Assembly (NCBI GenBank): GCA_002692605.1
Contig: NZLE01000073.1
Span: 8,046 to 13,658, forward strand
Origin: Opitutia bacterium
GTDB lineage: Bacteria; Verrucomicrobiota; Verrucomicrobiia; Opitutales; Seribacteraceae
DNA: 5,613 nt
Direction: 5' to 3'
The notes beneath the pieces were generated by a model. The model did no database searches, had not been told where the DNA came from, and was given only the letters and a program-made list of their open reading frames with translations. Shown in pieces: positions 1-5,613 of this stretch (the stretch's first letter is position 1; each line of letters begins with the position of its first letter). The translations under genes were made by a program, and so were the position numbers.

Positions 1-1423
1 CCTTCAATATGGCGTCCAGTTCTCCAATCTCCCATTTCTTACGATTGATGGTGCGATTGTGCCCAGTCTGCCTTACCCCATTACGGTTGTTCGAAGAGCC
101 GCAGAGGGAATGAAAATAAATCGCAGGAATTCCCTTCATTGCCAGAGCAACGGCTTGAGAGCATTGAAAACGAGCTTGCCCCAATTTCTCATCCTTCGGA
201 TCGGATAAGGCGGAAAAGTAAGTGGCATTCAATTCATAAGGAGATTCGGTTCCATCCTCTAGCTTGCGCATCGACACGAACCCTCCTTTCTTTCGCACCT
301 CTTCCGCCAAGCTGAGAATTTCCTCATGAGGCAAAATTCCTTCGAGCGGACGAACTCCAATCCCATCATGACTGGCGGTGAAATTCAAAAAATGACAACC
401 TTTGGGTGGCGCAGAAAGATTTCCAGCCCACTCGGTCAAGTGCTTGGAGGTTCCTCTAAGAAGACCGTGCAGAAGCAAAGGTGGCAAAGAAAATTGATAG
501 ACGGCGTGCGCCTCATCTCCCTTTCCGAAGTAGGAAACGTTTTCCTCATGAGGAACATTCGTCTCCGTTAGGATCAAGACTTCAGGTGCGACAATTTCAA
601 GGAAATTGCGAATCAATTTGATGACTTGATGGGTTTCGGGCAAATGAAGACAGTTGGTCCCGATTTTTTTCCATAAAAAGGCAACCGCATCCAATCTTAG
701 AATTCGGCACCCGTGGGAAAGGTAAAAGAGAATGATGTCCAAAAATTCGAAAAGCAAATCCGGACAAGTCCAATCGAGGTCCACCTGATCGGCGCTGAAG
801 GTCGTCCACACCTGACGCTCCCCCGCTCTCGTCTGGTAGGGAGTCAACAAGGGACTGGAACGCGGGCGCACCACTGCGGAAAGGTCCGCATCCTCATCCC
901 CCTCCATGATATAGTTTGTTCCGGGTTCGATCCCGGAAACGTATTCCTTGAACCATGGGCTTTTCGAGGAACAATGGTTGAGGACCAAATCGAACATCAG
1001 TTCGAATTCCTCCGACATTCTCGAGATGTCATCCCAGGTTCCGTTCCGCTCATCGACTTTTCGATAATCCACCACAGAAAATCCATCATCCGAAGTCCAA
1101 GGATAAAAAGGCAAAAGGTGAATCGTGGATATTGCACCCTTCAGTCTGGCAGTACAGAATTCTCGCAAAGTGACAAGCGGTCTTTCGTCAGCGCTTGAAA
1201 CCATGTCCGCGTATGTGATAAGTACCGCATCCCTTTGGCTCAGTCCCTTTGGCTTCCTTACCCCTTCAACCCCGACCCCATAACGTCCGATCATAAGGTA
1301 AAGTCGCTCCAACAAATGATCGGCTCTTTCCAAACCATACAATGTGACCAACCGTCTGCGAATCGCCTTCAGCTTGGCGCTCGATATTCGGGTAATTAGA
1401 GAAGACGAATGATGTGAGCTCAT
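1..1423 (-). CDS. GH13 subfamily 18 sugar phosphorylase, probable glucosylglycerate phosphorylase (3' end cut by window edge)
   Basis: I translated 474 codons from the ATG at 1423-1421 with no stop; the C-terminus lies beyond the left edge. The catalytic (beta/alpha)8 domain of GH13 is clear. Region I is DLVLNH (residues 145-150), region II is RLDA with the nucleophile D245, region III is LTETN with acid/base E287, and region IV is SHDG with the transition-state Asp D353. LPFYPWTSDDGFSVVDY (about 104-120), VWTTFSADQVDLDW (about 205-218), NVPHEENVSYFG (289-300) and TGHNRTINR (453-461) are typical of the sucrose phosphorylase-like subfamily 18, which cleaves its sugar with phosphate. Family members are usually some 480-580 residues, so perhaps 10-100 are missing. 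The subfamily also contains sucrose, sucrose-6-phosphate and glucosylglycerol phosphorylases. I favour glucosylglycerate plus phosphate giving glucose 1-phosphate plus glycerate because gpgS lies in the same locus. No signal peptide is seen, so it is probably cytoplasmic. It starts 8 bases after the GT4 stop, implying one transcript; no Shine-Dalgarno sequence is visible. The family is near certain, the substrate is inferred. Confidence 0.9.
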   Translation of the reverse strand, partial: MSSHHSSSLITRISSAKLKAIRRRLVTLYGLERADHLLERLYLMIGRYGVGVEGVRKPKGLSQRDAVLITYADMVSSADERPLVTLREFCTARLKGAISTIHLLPFYPWTSDDGFSVVDYRKVDERNGTWDDISRMSEEFELMFDLVLNHCSSKSPWFKEYVSGIEPGTNYIMEGDEDADLSAVVRPRSSPLLTPYQTRAGERQVWTTFSADQVDLDWTCPDLLFEFLDIILFYLSHGCRILRLDAVAFLWKKIGTNCLHLPETHQVIKLIRNFLEIVAPEVLILTETNVPHEENVSYFGKGDEAHAVYQFSLPPLLLHGLLRGTSKHLTEWAGNLSAPPKGCHFLNFTASHDGIGVRPLEGILPHEEILSLAEEVRKKGGFVSMRKLEDGTESPYELNATYFSALSDPKDEKLGQARFQCSQAVALAMKGIPAIYFHSLCGSSNNRNGVRQTGHNRTINRKKWEIGELDAILK

Positions 1424-1431
1424 TTTAGAAA

Positions 1432-2694
1432 TCAGTAACCGGTCAAACTGGCGATGAAGGCGCGTAAGATTCCTCGAACCACGGAATAGGAATAGAATTG
1501 CCTGGCGACTTCGTAATTATGGTCGACGATTTCCTGCCTTAACTCAGGATTACGCAAGATCTGATCCACTCTTCGGGCGATGGAAGGAGTTACGAATCCA
1601 TTCATCGTAAGGAGCCGAAAACCCTTGGGTTCTATATCCCGAACGAAGATTGAATAACGATTGATAAGGACGGGTTTGCGAAAGTAAATGGCTTCGAGGA
1701 GGGCGTTGCCAAAACCTTCGTAGGTACTCGGGTAAGTAACGAAATCCGCATGATGGTAAAGATCCCAAAGGGTGTAGATTTTTCTTCCCTCGGAATCCCT
1801 TTGACGCACTTCACCGACACGGTGGGCAACCACCCTCATATCCACGCCCTCTTCCTTGGCCAACTGCTCCAGCATGCCCAGGTATTCGTAACCTTCGTCA
1901 CCCGCTTCGTGCGAAATAACCAATTTGCACCTGGGTTCCTTCAAAAGACTCACCAACTTGATTGCTTGTTCGATTCCTTTTCGAGGAACCACACGGGTCG
2001 GTTGCAGAATGAAAAAGTCGTCTTCGCTCAATCCTATCTCCTTACGAACGTCCGTAGCGTATTCATCAATGTGAGCGGGAGGATTGTCGAAATCAAAGAC
2101 GTTGGGAATTACCAATGAGGAGCAACCTTTGCGTAGAGCAAGTTGCTCCTGAGCTTCCTGGTTGATCACGACGTCTCGCATGTTCGAAAGTTTTGGAGGA
2201 AAGCTCATGTCAAGATATTCGGGAACCGAGTTGACTGAAAAACGCGTTCGTTCCCAAAAGAAATCATGGTGATGAGCGATCGCGGGCATTCGGGTTTCGG
2301 AGAGAAATTCCGTCACCGCGATTCCCAAGGGAAGATGCATCGGAATGGCCAGACAGTTCTGCGGAATCAGAATGTCGATGTCATACTTGTCCACGAATCG
2401 ATAGAGAGTTCCCTTAAGGTAATTCGCCAGAGCCAGAATTCTCTCGGTTACGAATCGATCCCGTTGGTCGGAATTCCAAATCCTTTTATTGATCCATTGG
2501 TTTTCCGGAAAGCCAAAATAGGCTTCCGGCACGACGTAACTGATATCCGGATTGCGATCGCTCTGTCCGCTGTACCAATAACTGACGTGCCTATCTTCCC
2601 AAAGCACCTCGGCCCATTTGGCGCTCTCCAAGGATACCCCGTCCTGTCCGGCAAATCGAGTCGATATGAATCCGATGTTTTGAGCCATGATCAT
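1432..2694 (-). CDS. GT4 glycosyltransferase, candidate mannosylglucosyl(-3-phospho)glycerate synthase
   Basis: This is a complete 420-residue retaining GT-B glycosyltransferase. The N-terminal Rossmann domain opens with a beta strand and the acceptor-side loop GQDGVSLE (residues 16-23), and has a His-rich motif HHHDFFWERTRF (141-152). The C-terminal nucleotide-sugar domain has PTRVVPRKG (232-240), where R234 and K239 would bind the donor phosphates, and YEGFGNALLE (325-334), the E-x7-E motif of GT4 (E326 and E334). It has no signal peptide or membrane segment. The start is the ATG at 2694 or, giving an enzyme two residues shorter, the ATG at 2688; an in-frame stop lies a short way upstream and neither has a clear ribosome binding site. 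It is the first gene of the leftward pair with the GH13 phosphorylase. GT4 enzymes that add mannose to glucosylglycerate (MggS) or its 3-phosphate (MggA) are known from Petrotoga and Rhodopirellula, and gpgS nearby makes such a role attractive. The sequence alone does not fix donor or acceptor; another glycosyl transfer is quite possible. Confidence 0.9.
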   Translation of the reverse strand: MIMAQNIGFISTRFAGQDGVSLESAKWAEVLWEDRHVSYWYSGQSDRNPDISYVVPEAYFGFPENQWINKRIWNSDQRDRFVTERILALANYLKGTLYRFVDKYDIDILIPQNCLAIPMHLPLGIAVTEFLSETRMPAIAHHHDFFWERTRFSVNSVPEYLDMSFPPKLSNMRDVVINQEAQEQLALRKGCSSLVIPNVFDFDNPPAHIDEYATDVRKEIGLSEDDFFILQPTRVVPRKGIEQAIKLVSLLKEPRCKLVISHEAGDEGYEYLGMLEQLAKEEGVDMRVVAHRVGEVRQRDSEGRKIYTLWDLYHHADFVTYPSTYEGFGNALLEAIYFRKPVLINRYSIFVRDIEPKGFRLLTMNGFVTPSIARRVDQILRNPELRQEIVDHNYEVARQFYSYSVVRGILRAFIASLTGY

Positions 2695-2779
2695 TGAGTT
2701 GGAAAGACTTTTACCATTTCATTGGGTGATGCATTAACTGGACCTCTTTTTCAACCAATAAAAAAAAGATTTAAAGTTT

Positions 2780-2792
2780 ATCATGGCATGAT
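2780..2792. promoter_or_regulatory. 13-base palindrome, possible operator
   Basis: ATCATGGCATGAT reads as two perfect 6-base arms around one central G. It lies 27 bases before the M20-like gene's ATG, just downstream of the AT-rich stretch where a -10 box would be expected, so a repressor bound there could block rightward transcription. A palindrome of this size could occur by chance in a spacer this long, and no regulator gene is in the window. Confidence 0.3.
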
Positions 2793-2800
2793 TGGACGGA

Positions 2801-2815
2801 TTCGCTTAATGCGAA
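2801..2815. repeat. Short inverted repeat at the ribosome binding position of the M20-like gene
   Basis: TTCGC (2801-2805) and GCGAA (2811-2815) are perfect 5-base arms around TTAAT, ending four bases before the ATG at 2820. In RNA this would be a small weak hairpin over the place where a ribosome binding site should be; as DNA it could be an operator half-site pair. The arms are short enough to be accidental. Confidence 0.3.
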
Positions 2816-2819
2816 AGTA

Positions 2820-4007
2820 ATGACAATTGATACCACATCCAAGGAATTGACTCTGGAGAGCCTCTTAAAGAAGATTCCTTCTCTCATTGAAAATCTTAGG
2901 GAAACAAGGGATACCTATTTGACCGATGCCGTGCTCATGGGCGAAATACCCGCACCCACTTTTGGAGAGGAGGAGAGGATTCGCCTCGTTCTGGACCGCT
3001 TTCGGGAAAATGGATTGGATGATCCGGAGGTCGATGATTTTGGAAACGCATCGGGAATCCTGCCTGGCGCCGAGGGACGATCCTCCATTTTAGTTATGGC
3101 TCATGCCGACTCCGTTTTCAGCCCGGAAACCCGCCATGTCATCAACGTTGGGTCCGATCATATCACAGGACCCGGTATCGCCGATAATGCCATAGGTATG
3201 GCGGCAGTCGTCGGATTACCGAAACTTTTGGACCGCTTGGGAATCAAACTCAAGGACGATCTTCTTCTTCTGATCAATGCCAAAAGCTTGGGTCGGGCCA
3301 ACCTTGAAGGAGCTCGGGGATTTCTCGAAACCAAGCAGCGCCCGATCCGTGCTGGGGTTTGCGTCGAAGGAGCGGAACAGGGCAGACTCAGCTATTCCGG
3401 ACTTGGCGCTCTCCGGGGAGAGATTACCCTCCGCCTCCCAAAAAATTACGATTGGAACAGTTTCGGAGCAGCCGGTGCGATCAGCCACATGACCCGTTTC
3501 GTCAGCCAAATCATGGAAATTCCAGTTCCTAAGGAACCCAAGACCAAATTGGTTTTCGGAGAACTCCACTCGGGATCGAGCTTCAACACATCGCCGAGAA
3601 AAGGATTTCTTCGCTTCGAAGTCACGAGCGAAGGCGACGAGGTTATTGAGGAGATGGAAGGCAAGATCAAAGAGCTCTGCGAACAATACTCGCTGGAAAG
3701 CGATACCAACGTCGATTTGGAAGTTGTCGCAAAACGTCAGAATTGCGGAATTCCATTCACCCATCCCTTAGTCAAGACGACTCGGTCCATAATGGCGGAA
3801 TCAGGCATTACGCCGAAAGTCGACCCAAGTACCGGTGACTTGAATGCCCTGATCCGCGCAGGTCATCCCGGAGTCACCGTGGGGCTGACAACCGCGGAAA
3901 ACTTACGCGAAGACAACGAAACCATTCATTTGGAACCGCTTTATGCGGGAATGGCCCAACTGATCACCCTGCTTCAGGCGATTGACTTGGAGCTTTGCGA
4001 ATTATGA
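2820..4007 (+). CDS. M20-family metallohydrolase homologue with degenerate active site
   Basis: This 395-residue protein has the M20 peptidase layout and length. The catalytic domain begins at about residue 30 (GEIPAPTFGEEE at 41-52), an inserted lid or dimerisation domain spans about 195-305, and the catalytic domain resumes to the end. The first metal ligand motif is kept (H95-A-D97), as are the bridging Asp D122 in GPGIADN, the acidic E183 in VEG, N256 in SSFNT, and D340 in PSTGD. Other key positions differ by hand alignment. The usual GEEG catalytic and metal-binding Glu pair is K155-S156-L157-G158; the GGHS of the dimer domain is KNYD (208-211); the DLRS Arg is T269; and the last zinc His of the GGxxH loop is R363. 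Peptidase activity is therefore doubtful. No signal peptide is seen. The ATG at 2820 is the first possible in-frame ATG, with only a weak GAAAG upstream. The stop overlaps the gpgS start, so it probably works with glucosylglycerate synthesis. Its real function is unknown to me. Confidence 0.9.
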   Translation: MTIDTTSKELTLESLLKKIPSLIENLRETRDTYLTDAVLMGEIPAPTFGEEERIRLVLDRFRENGLDDPEVDDFGNASGILPGAEGRSSILVMAHADSVFSPETRHVINVGSDHITGPGIADNAIGMAAVVGLPKLLDRLGIKLKDDLLLLINAKSLGRANLEGARGFLETKQRPIRAGVCVEGAEQGRLSYSGLGALRGEITLRLPKNYDWNSFGAAGAISHMTRFVSQIMEIPVPKEPKTKLVFGELHSGSSFNTSPRKGFLRFEVTSEGDEVIEEMEGKIKELCEQYSLESDTNVDLEVVAKRQNCGIPFTHPLVKTTRSIMAESGITPKVDPSTGDLNALIRAGHPGVTVGLTTAENLREDNETIHLEPLYAGMAQLITLLQAIDLELCEL

Positions 4008-4984
4008 GCGACAAAAACCAAAATTGGTTGGACAAGAACACCTTTCACCACGGTGAATTTTGGGACATCCTCAAACTTGTCGAAGAGAAGGAGAAAAAGG
4101 GGTTGAAAATCTCTCTTTGCATTCCGACTCTCAACGAAGAAAAAACCATTGGCAAGGAGGTCCTGATCCTTCGCTCGGAACTCATGGACCGCTACCCTCT
4201 GATCGATGAGTTTGCGGTGATTGATTCCGGCTCGTCGGACAAGACTCTCGAGGTGGCTCGCAATTTCGGAGCCGACGTCTATCTTGCCTCCGACATCCTT
4301 CCTGAAGTCGGAGACAAACGCGGCAAAGGGGAAAACCTCTGGAAAGCGATTCACCAATTGAAGGGAGACGTCATCTGCTACGTGGATGCGGATATTTCCA
4401 ATATCCATCCTCGCTTCGTATACGGGTTGGTCGCTCCTCTCATAAGGAGAGATGAAGTTCATTATGTGAAAGCGTTCTATGATCGACCTCTGAACTATTC
4501 ATCGGGCCTCCGTTCCAGCGGTGGCGGAAGAGTTACAGAAATCCTCATCCGTCCACTCTTTTCACTGTTCTACCCTGAACTCACCAACATCGTACAACCT
4601 CTGTCAGGCGAATACGCCGCAAGACGGGAAGTTCTTGAGATCATTCCCTTTCCCATCGGATACGGAGTCGAAACTTCTCACCTTTTGGATCTTTACGAAA
4701 AGTACGGATTGGAAGCTTTCGCTCAAACCGATCTTGACCGCCGTGTTCATCGCAACCAAACCACCAATGCTCTCGGCAAGATGAGCTTCGGAATTCTGCA
4801 AACCTTTTTCAACCGTCTACACCTTCAAGGCAAGATCGATCAGATCCCCGACATGGAAACCTTCTATCGCCGCTTTGAAGTGGAAGACGGGGCTTACAGC
4901 CAAATCGTTCAGGAAGTAGTTGAAGAGGAGCGTCCTCCGATGATCGAAATCGAAGGATATCTAAGGAAACGGGACGGTTCCTGA
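4004..4984 (+). CDS. gpgS: Glucosyl-3-phosphoglycerate synthase (GT81)
   Basis: GpgS transfers glucose from UDP- or ADP-glucose to 3-phosphoglycerate, giving glucosyl-3-phosphoglycerate, the committed step to glucosylglycerate. In actinobacteria the same reaction starts methylglucose lipopolysaccharide synthesis. The 326-residue length is close to the mycobacterial enzyme. The GT-A motifs are in order: CIPTLNEE (39-46), the nucleotide-binding DSGSSD (74-79), RGKGE (106-110), the metal-binding DAD (128-130) in place of the common DSD, LSGEYAARR (200-208), YGVETSHLLD (220-229) and the third metal ligand His in RVHRNQ (H249). The substitutions are conservative, so activity is expected. It is cytoplasmic, without signal peptide. 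I chose the ATG at 4004, which overlaps the TGA of the preceding gene as ATGA, with GGAG at 3989-3992 as a somewhat distant ribosome binding site; an in-frame TTG at 3995 is less likely. The next gene follows after 15 bases. No glucosyl-3-phosphoglycerate phosphatase is visible in the window. Confidence 0.95.
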   Translation: MSDKNQNWLDKNTFHHGEFWDILKLVEEKEKKGLKISLCIPTLNEEKTIGKEVLILRSELMDRYPLIDEFAVIDSGSSDKTLEVARNFGADVYLASDILPEVGDKRGKGENLWKAIHQLKGDVICYVDADISNIHPRFVYGLVAPLIRRDEVHYVKAFYDRPLNYSSGLRSSGGGRVTEILIRPLFSLFYPELTNIVQPLSGEYAARREVLEIIPFPIGYGVETSHLLDLYEKYGLEAFAQTDLDRRVHRNQTTNALGKMSFGILQTFFNRLHLQGKIDQIPDMETFYRRFEVEDGAYSQIVQEVVEEERPPMIEIEGYLRKRDGS

Positions 4985-4999
4985 ACTTACCGGTTCGCC

Positions 5000-5613
5000 A
5001 TGAAGGTCGCCATCGTGCACTACCATTTGGAACCCGGTGGCGTAACCAAGGTCATAGAAAACACTCTATCGGCTTGGAACCAGACCTCCTTGGATATCCA
5101 AACCGTTGCGCTGAGCGGACGACCTTACCGAGGGAAGGTCATTCCAAATGCCCAAGTGGTCGAAGGACTGGACTACGCCGATGCCAAGGGAAGCACCGAT
5201 CCCAAAATCCTTGTCCAACGCATGAAAGATGCAGTCATGGATTCTTTGGGTTCCCTTCCCGACCTTTGGCACGTCCACAATCATTCTCTTGGGAAAAACC
5301 CCGCGCTCACAGCCGCAGTCAGTTGCTTGGCCGATCAAGGTGAATACCTGCTTCTGCATCCTCATGATTTTGCGGAAGACGGTAGACCGGAAAACTTTCT
5401 TTCCCTTCAAGAGGTTTACAAACAAGCCTATCCAACTTCCGAAAGAATCCGTTACGCGGTCCTCAACCATCGAGACAAGTCATTTGTCCAAAAGCTCCTT
5501 GATAACTCTTTGAGTCAAGTTCACTTGCTTGCCAATGCCATTCCATTCGAAGATTCATCTCCTCCCATACCTTCAGCTGATTCGAAGCTTCCCGAGAACC
5601 TGTATCTCTATCC
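5000..5613 (+). CDS. GT4-like glycosyltransferase, N-terminal part (cut by window edge)
   Basis: The frame is open from the ATG at 5000 to the right edge, giving 204 complete residues. The start, KVAIVHYHLEPGGVTKVIEN (residues 2-21), is the classic first strand and glycine loop of the N-terminal Rossmann domain of GT-B glycosyltransferases. A second typical signature is DLWHVHNHSLGKN (88-100), followed by LLLHPHDFAEDGRPEN (117-132), which is rich in His and acidic residues and probably shapes the acceptor site. The donor-binding half, including any E-x7-E motif, lies outside, so family GT4 is the likely but unproven assignment. No signal peptide is seen. It begins 15 bases after the gpgS stop without a visible ribosome binding site, so it is probably in the same transcript as the M20-like gene and gpgS. 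It may glycosylate the GpgS product further or act in a different branch; substrate and donor are unknown. Confidence 0.85.
   Translation, partial: MKVAIVHYHLEPGGVTKVIENTLSAWNQTSLDIQTVALSGRPYRGKVIPNAQVVEGLDYADAKGSTDPKILVQRMKDAVMDSLGSLPDLWHVHNHSLGKNPALTAAVSCLADQGEYLLLHPHDFAEDGRPENFLSLQEVYKQAYPTSERIRYAVLNHRDKSFVQKLLDNSLSQVHLLANAIPFEDSSPPIPSADSKLPENLYLY

Larger units (their letters stand above)
2695..2819. promoter_or_regulatory. Divergent intergenic control region
   Basis: The 125 bases between the two outward-facing start codons must hold the promoters of both groups unless transcription enters from elsewhere. The middle is AT-rich, with an A-tract near 2759-2767 followed by TTTAAAGTTTAT. Possible but weak promoter elements rightward are TTCAAC (2750-2755) and TAAAGT (2772-2777), 16 bases apart, and leftward TTGAAA on the minus strand (2748-2753) without a convincing -10 box. 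I do not assign exact promoters. Two inverted repeats near the rightward gene are listed separately. Confidence 0.6.

Noticed and set aside
322..553. The palindrome CCTCATGAGG occurring twice (322-331 and 544-553)
   Set aside because: Both copies encode Pro-His-Glu-Glu in the phosphorylase, so protein and codon choice explain them; no other copies or spacing pattern suggest a regulatory site.
919..938. Hairpin with 7-base arms and loop TTCGAT, resembling a tRNA T-arm
   Set aside because: The loop has six bases instead of seven, there is no acceptor or anticodon arm at the right distance, and the stretch encodes a family-typical part of the phosphorylase.
713..1198. A 161-codon open frame on the plus strand
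   Set aside because: It lies entirely opposite the GH13 phosphorylase frame, which carries all the conserved motifs; the translation resembles no family and is an antisense shadow.
2759..2780. A-tract as a possible intrinsic terminator between the divergent genes
   Set aside because: There is no GC-rich hairpin before the tract in either direction, and the flanking genes both point away, so no transcript needs to end there.
2731..2812. Distant 7-base inverted repeat GCATTAA (2731-2737) and TTAATGC (2806-2812)
   Set aside because: A 7-base match at this distance is about what chance gives in a 125-base AT-rich spacer, and it does not extend.
3216..3764. A 182-codon open frame on the minus strand
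   Set aside because: It lies opposite the M20-like gene and has low-complexity composition without any recognisable domain; shadow frame.
5066..5470. A 134-codon open frame on the minus strand
   Set aside because: The plus-strand frame from 5000 has clear GT-B signatures over the same bases, so this is a shadow.

Overview
The window (5613 bases, G+C near one half) holds five protein genes in two divergent groups that face away from a 125-base AT-rich spacer at 2695-2819. There is no clear sign of RNA genes, insertion sequences, CRISPR arrays or integration scars. The theme is metabolism of glucosylglycerate and related glycosides, which serve as compatible solutes or carbon reserves. The best anchor is gpgS (4004-4984), a GT81 glucosyl-3-phosphoglycerate synthase with its diagnostic motifs intact.

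Leftward group (minus strand): a GT4 glycosyltransferase (1432-2694) is followed after 8 bases by a GH13 subfamily 18 sugar phosphorylase (1423 down to the left edge, 3' end missing). Next to gpgS, the phosphorylase is best read as glucosylglycerate phosphorylase. The GT4 enzyme is a candidate for adding a further sugar, perhaps mannose, to glucosylglycerate or its phosphate. Rightward group (plus strand): an M20-fold metallohydrolase homologue (2820-4007) overlaps gpgS by four bases (ATGA), and 15 bases after gpgS a second GT4-like glycosyltransferase starts at 5000 and runs off the right edge.

Inferred pathway: GpgS makes glucosyl-3-phosphoglycerate from a nucleotide-glucose and 3-phosphoglycerate; a phosphatase not seen here would release glucosylglycerate; a GT4 enzyme may extend it; and the phosphorylase may recover glucose 1-phosphate and glycerate from it. 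The locus would thus both build and break down the solute. The most unusual part is the M20 homologue. It keeps the first metal-site residues but, by hand alignment, has lost the catalytic Glu-Glu pair, the last metal-binding His, the dimer-domain His and the substrate Arg. It is likely a pseudoenzyme or a repurposed protein, yet it appears translationally coupled to gpgS.

Organism: a bacterium. Weak or absent Shine-Dalgarno sequences at most starts, medium G+C and a glucosylglycerate/mannosylglucosylglycerate-type locus would fit the Planctomycetota-Verrucomicrobiota group or a similar environmental lineage. This is inference only; no marker gene is present.
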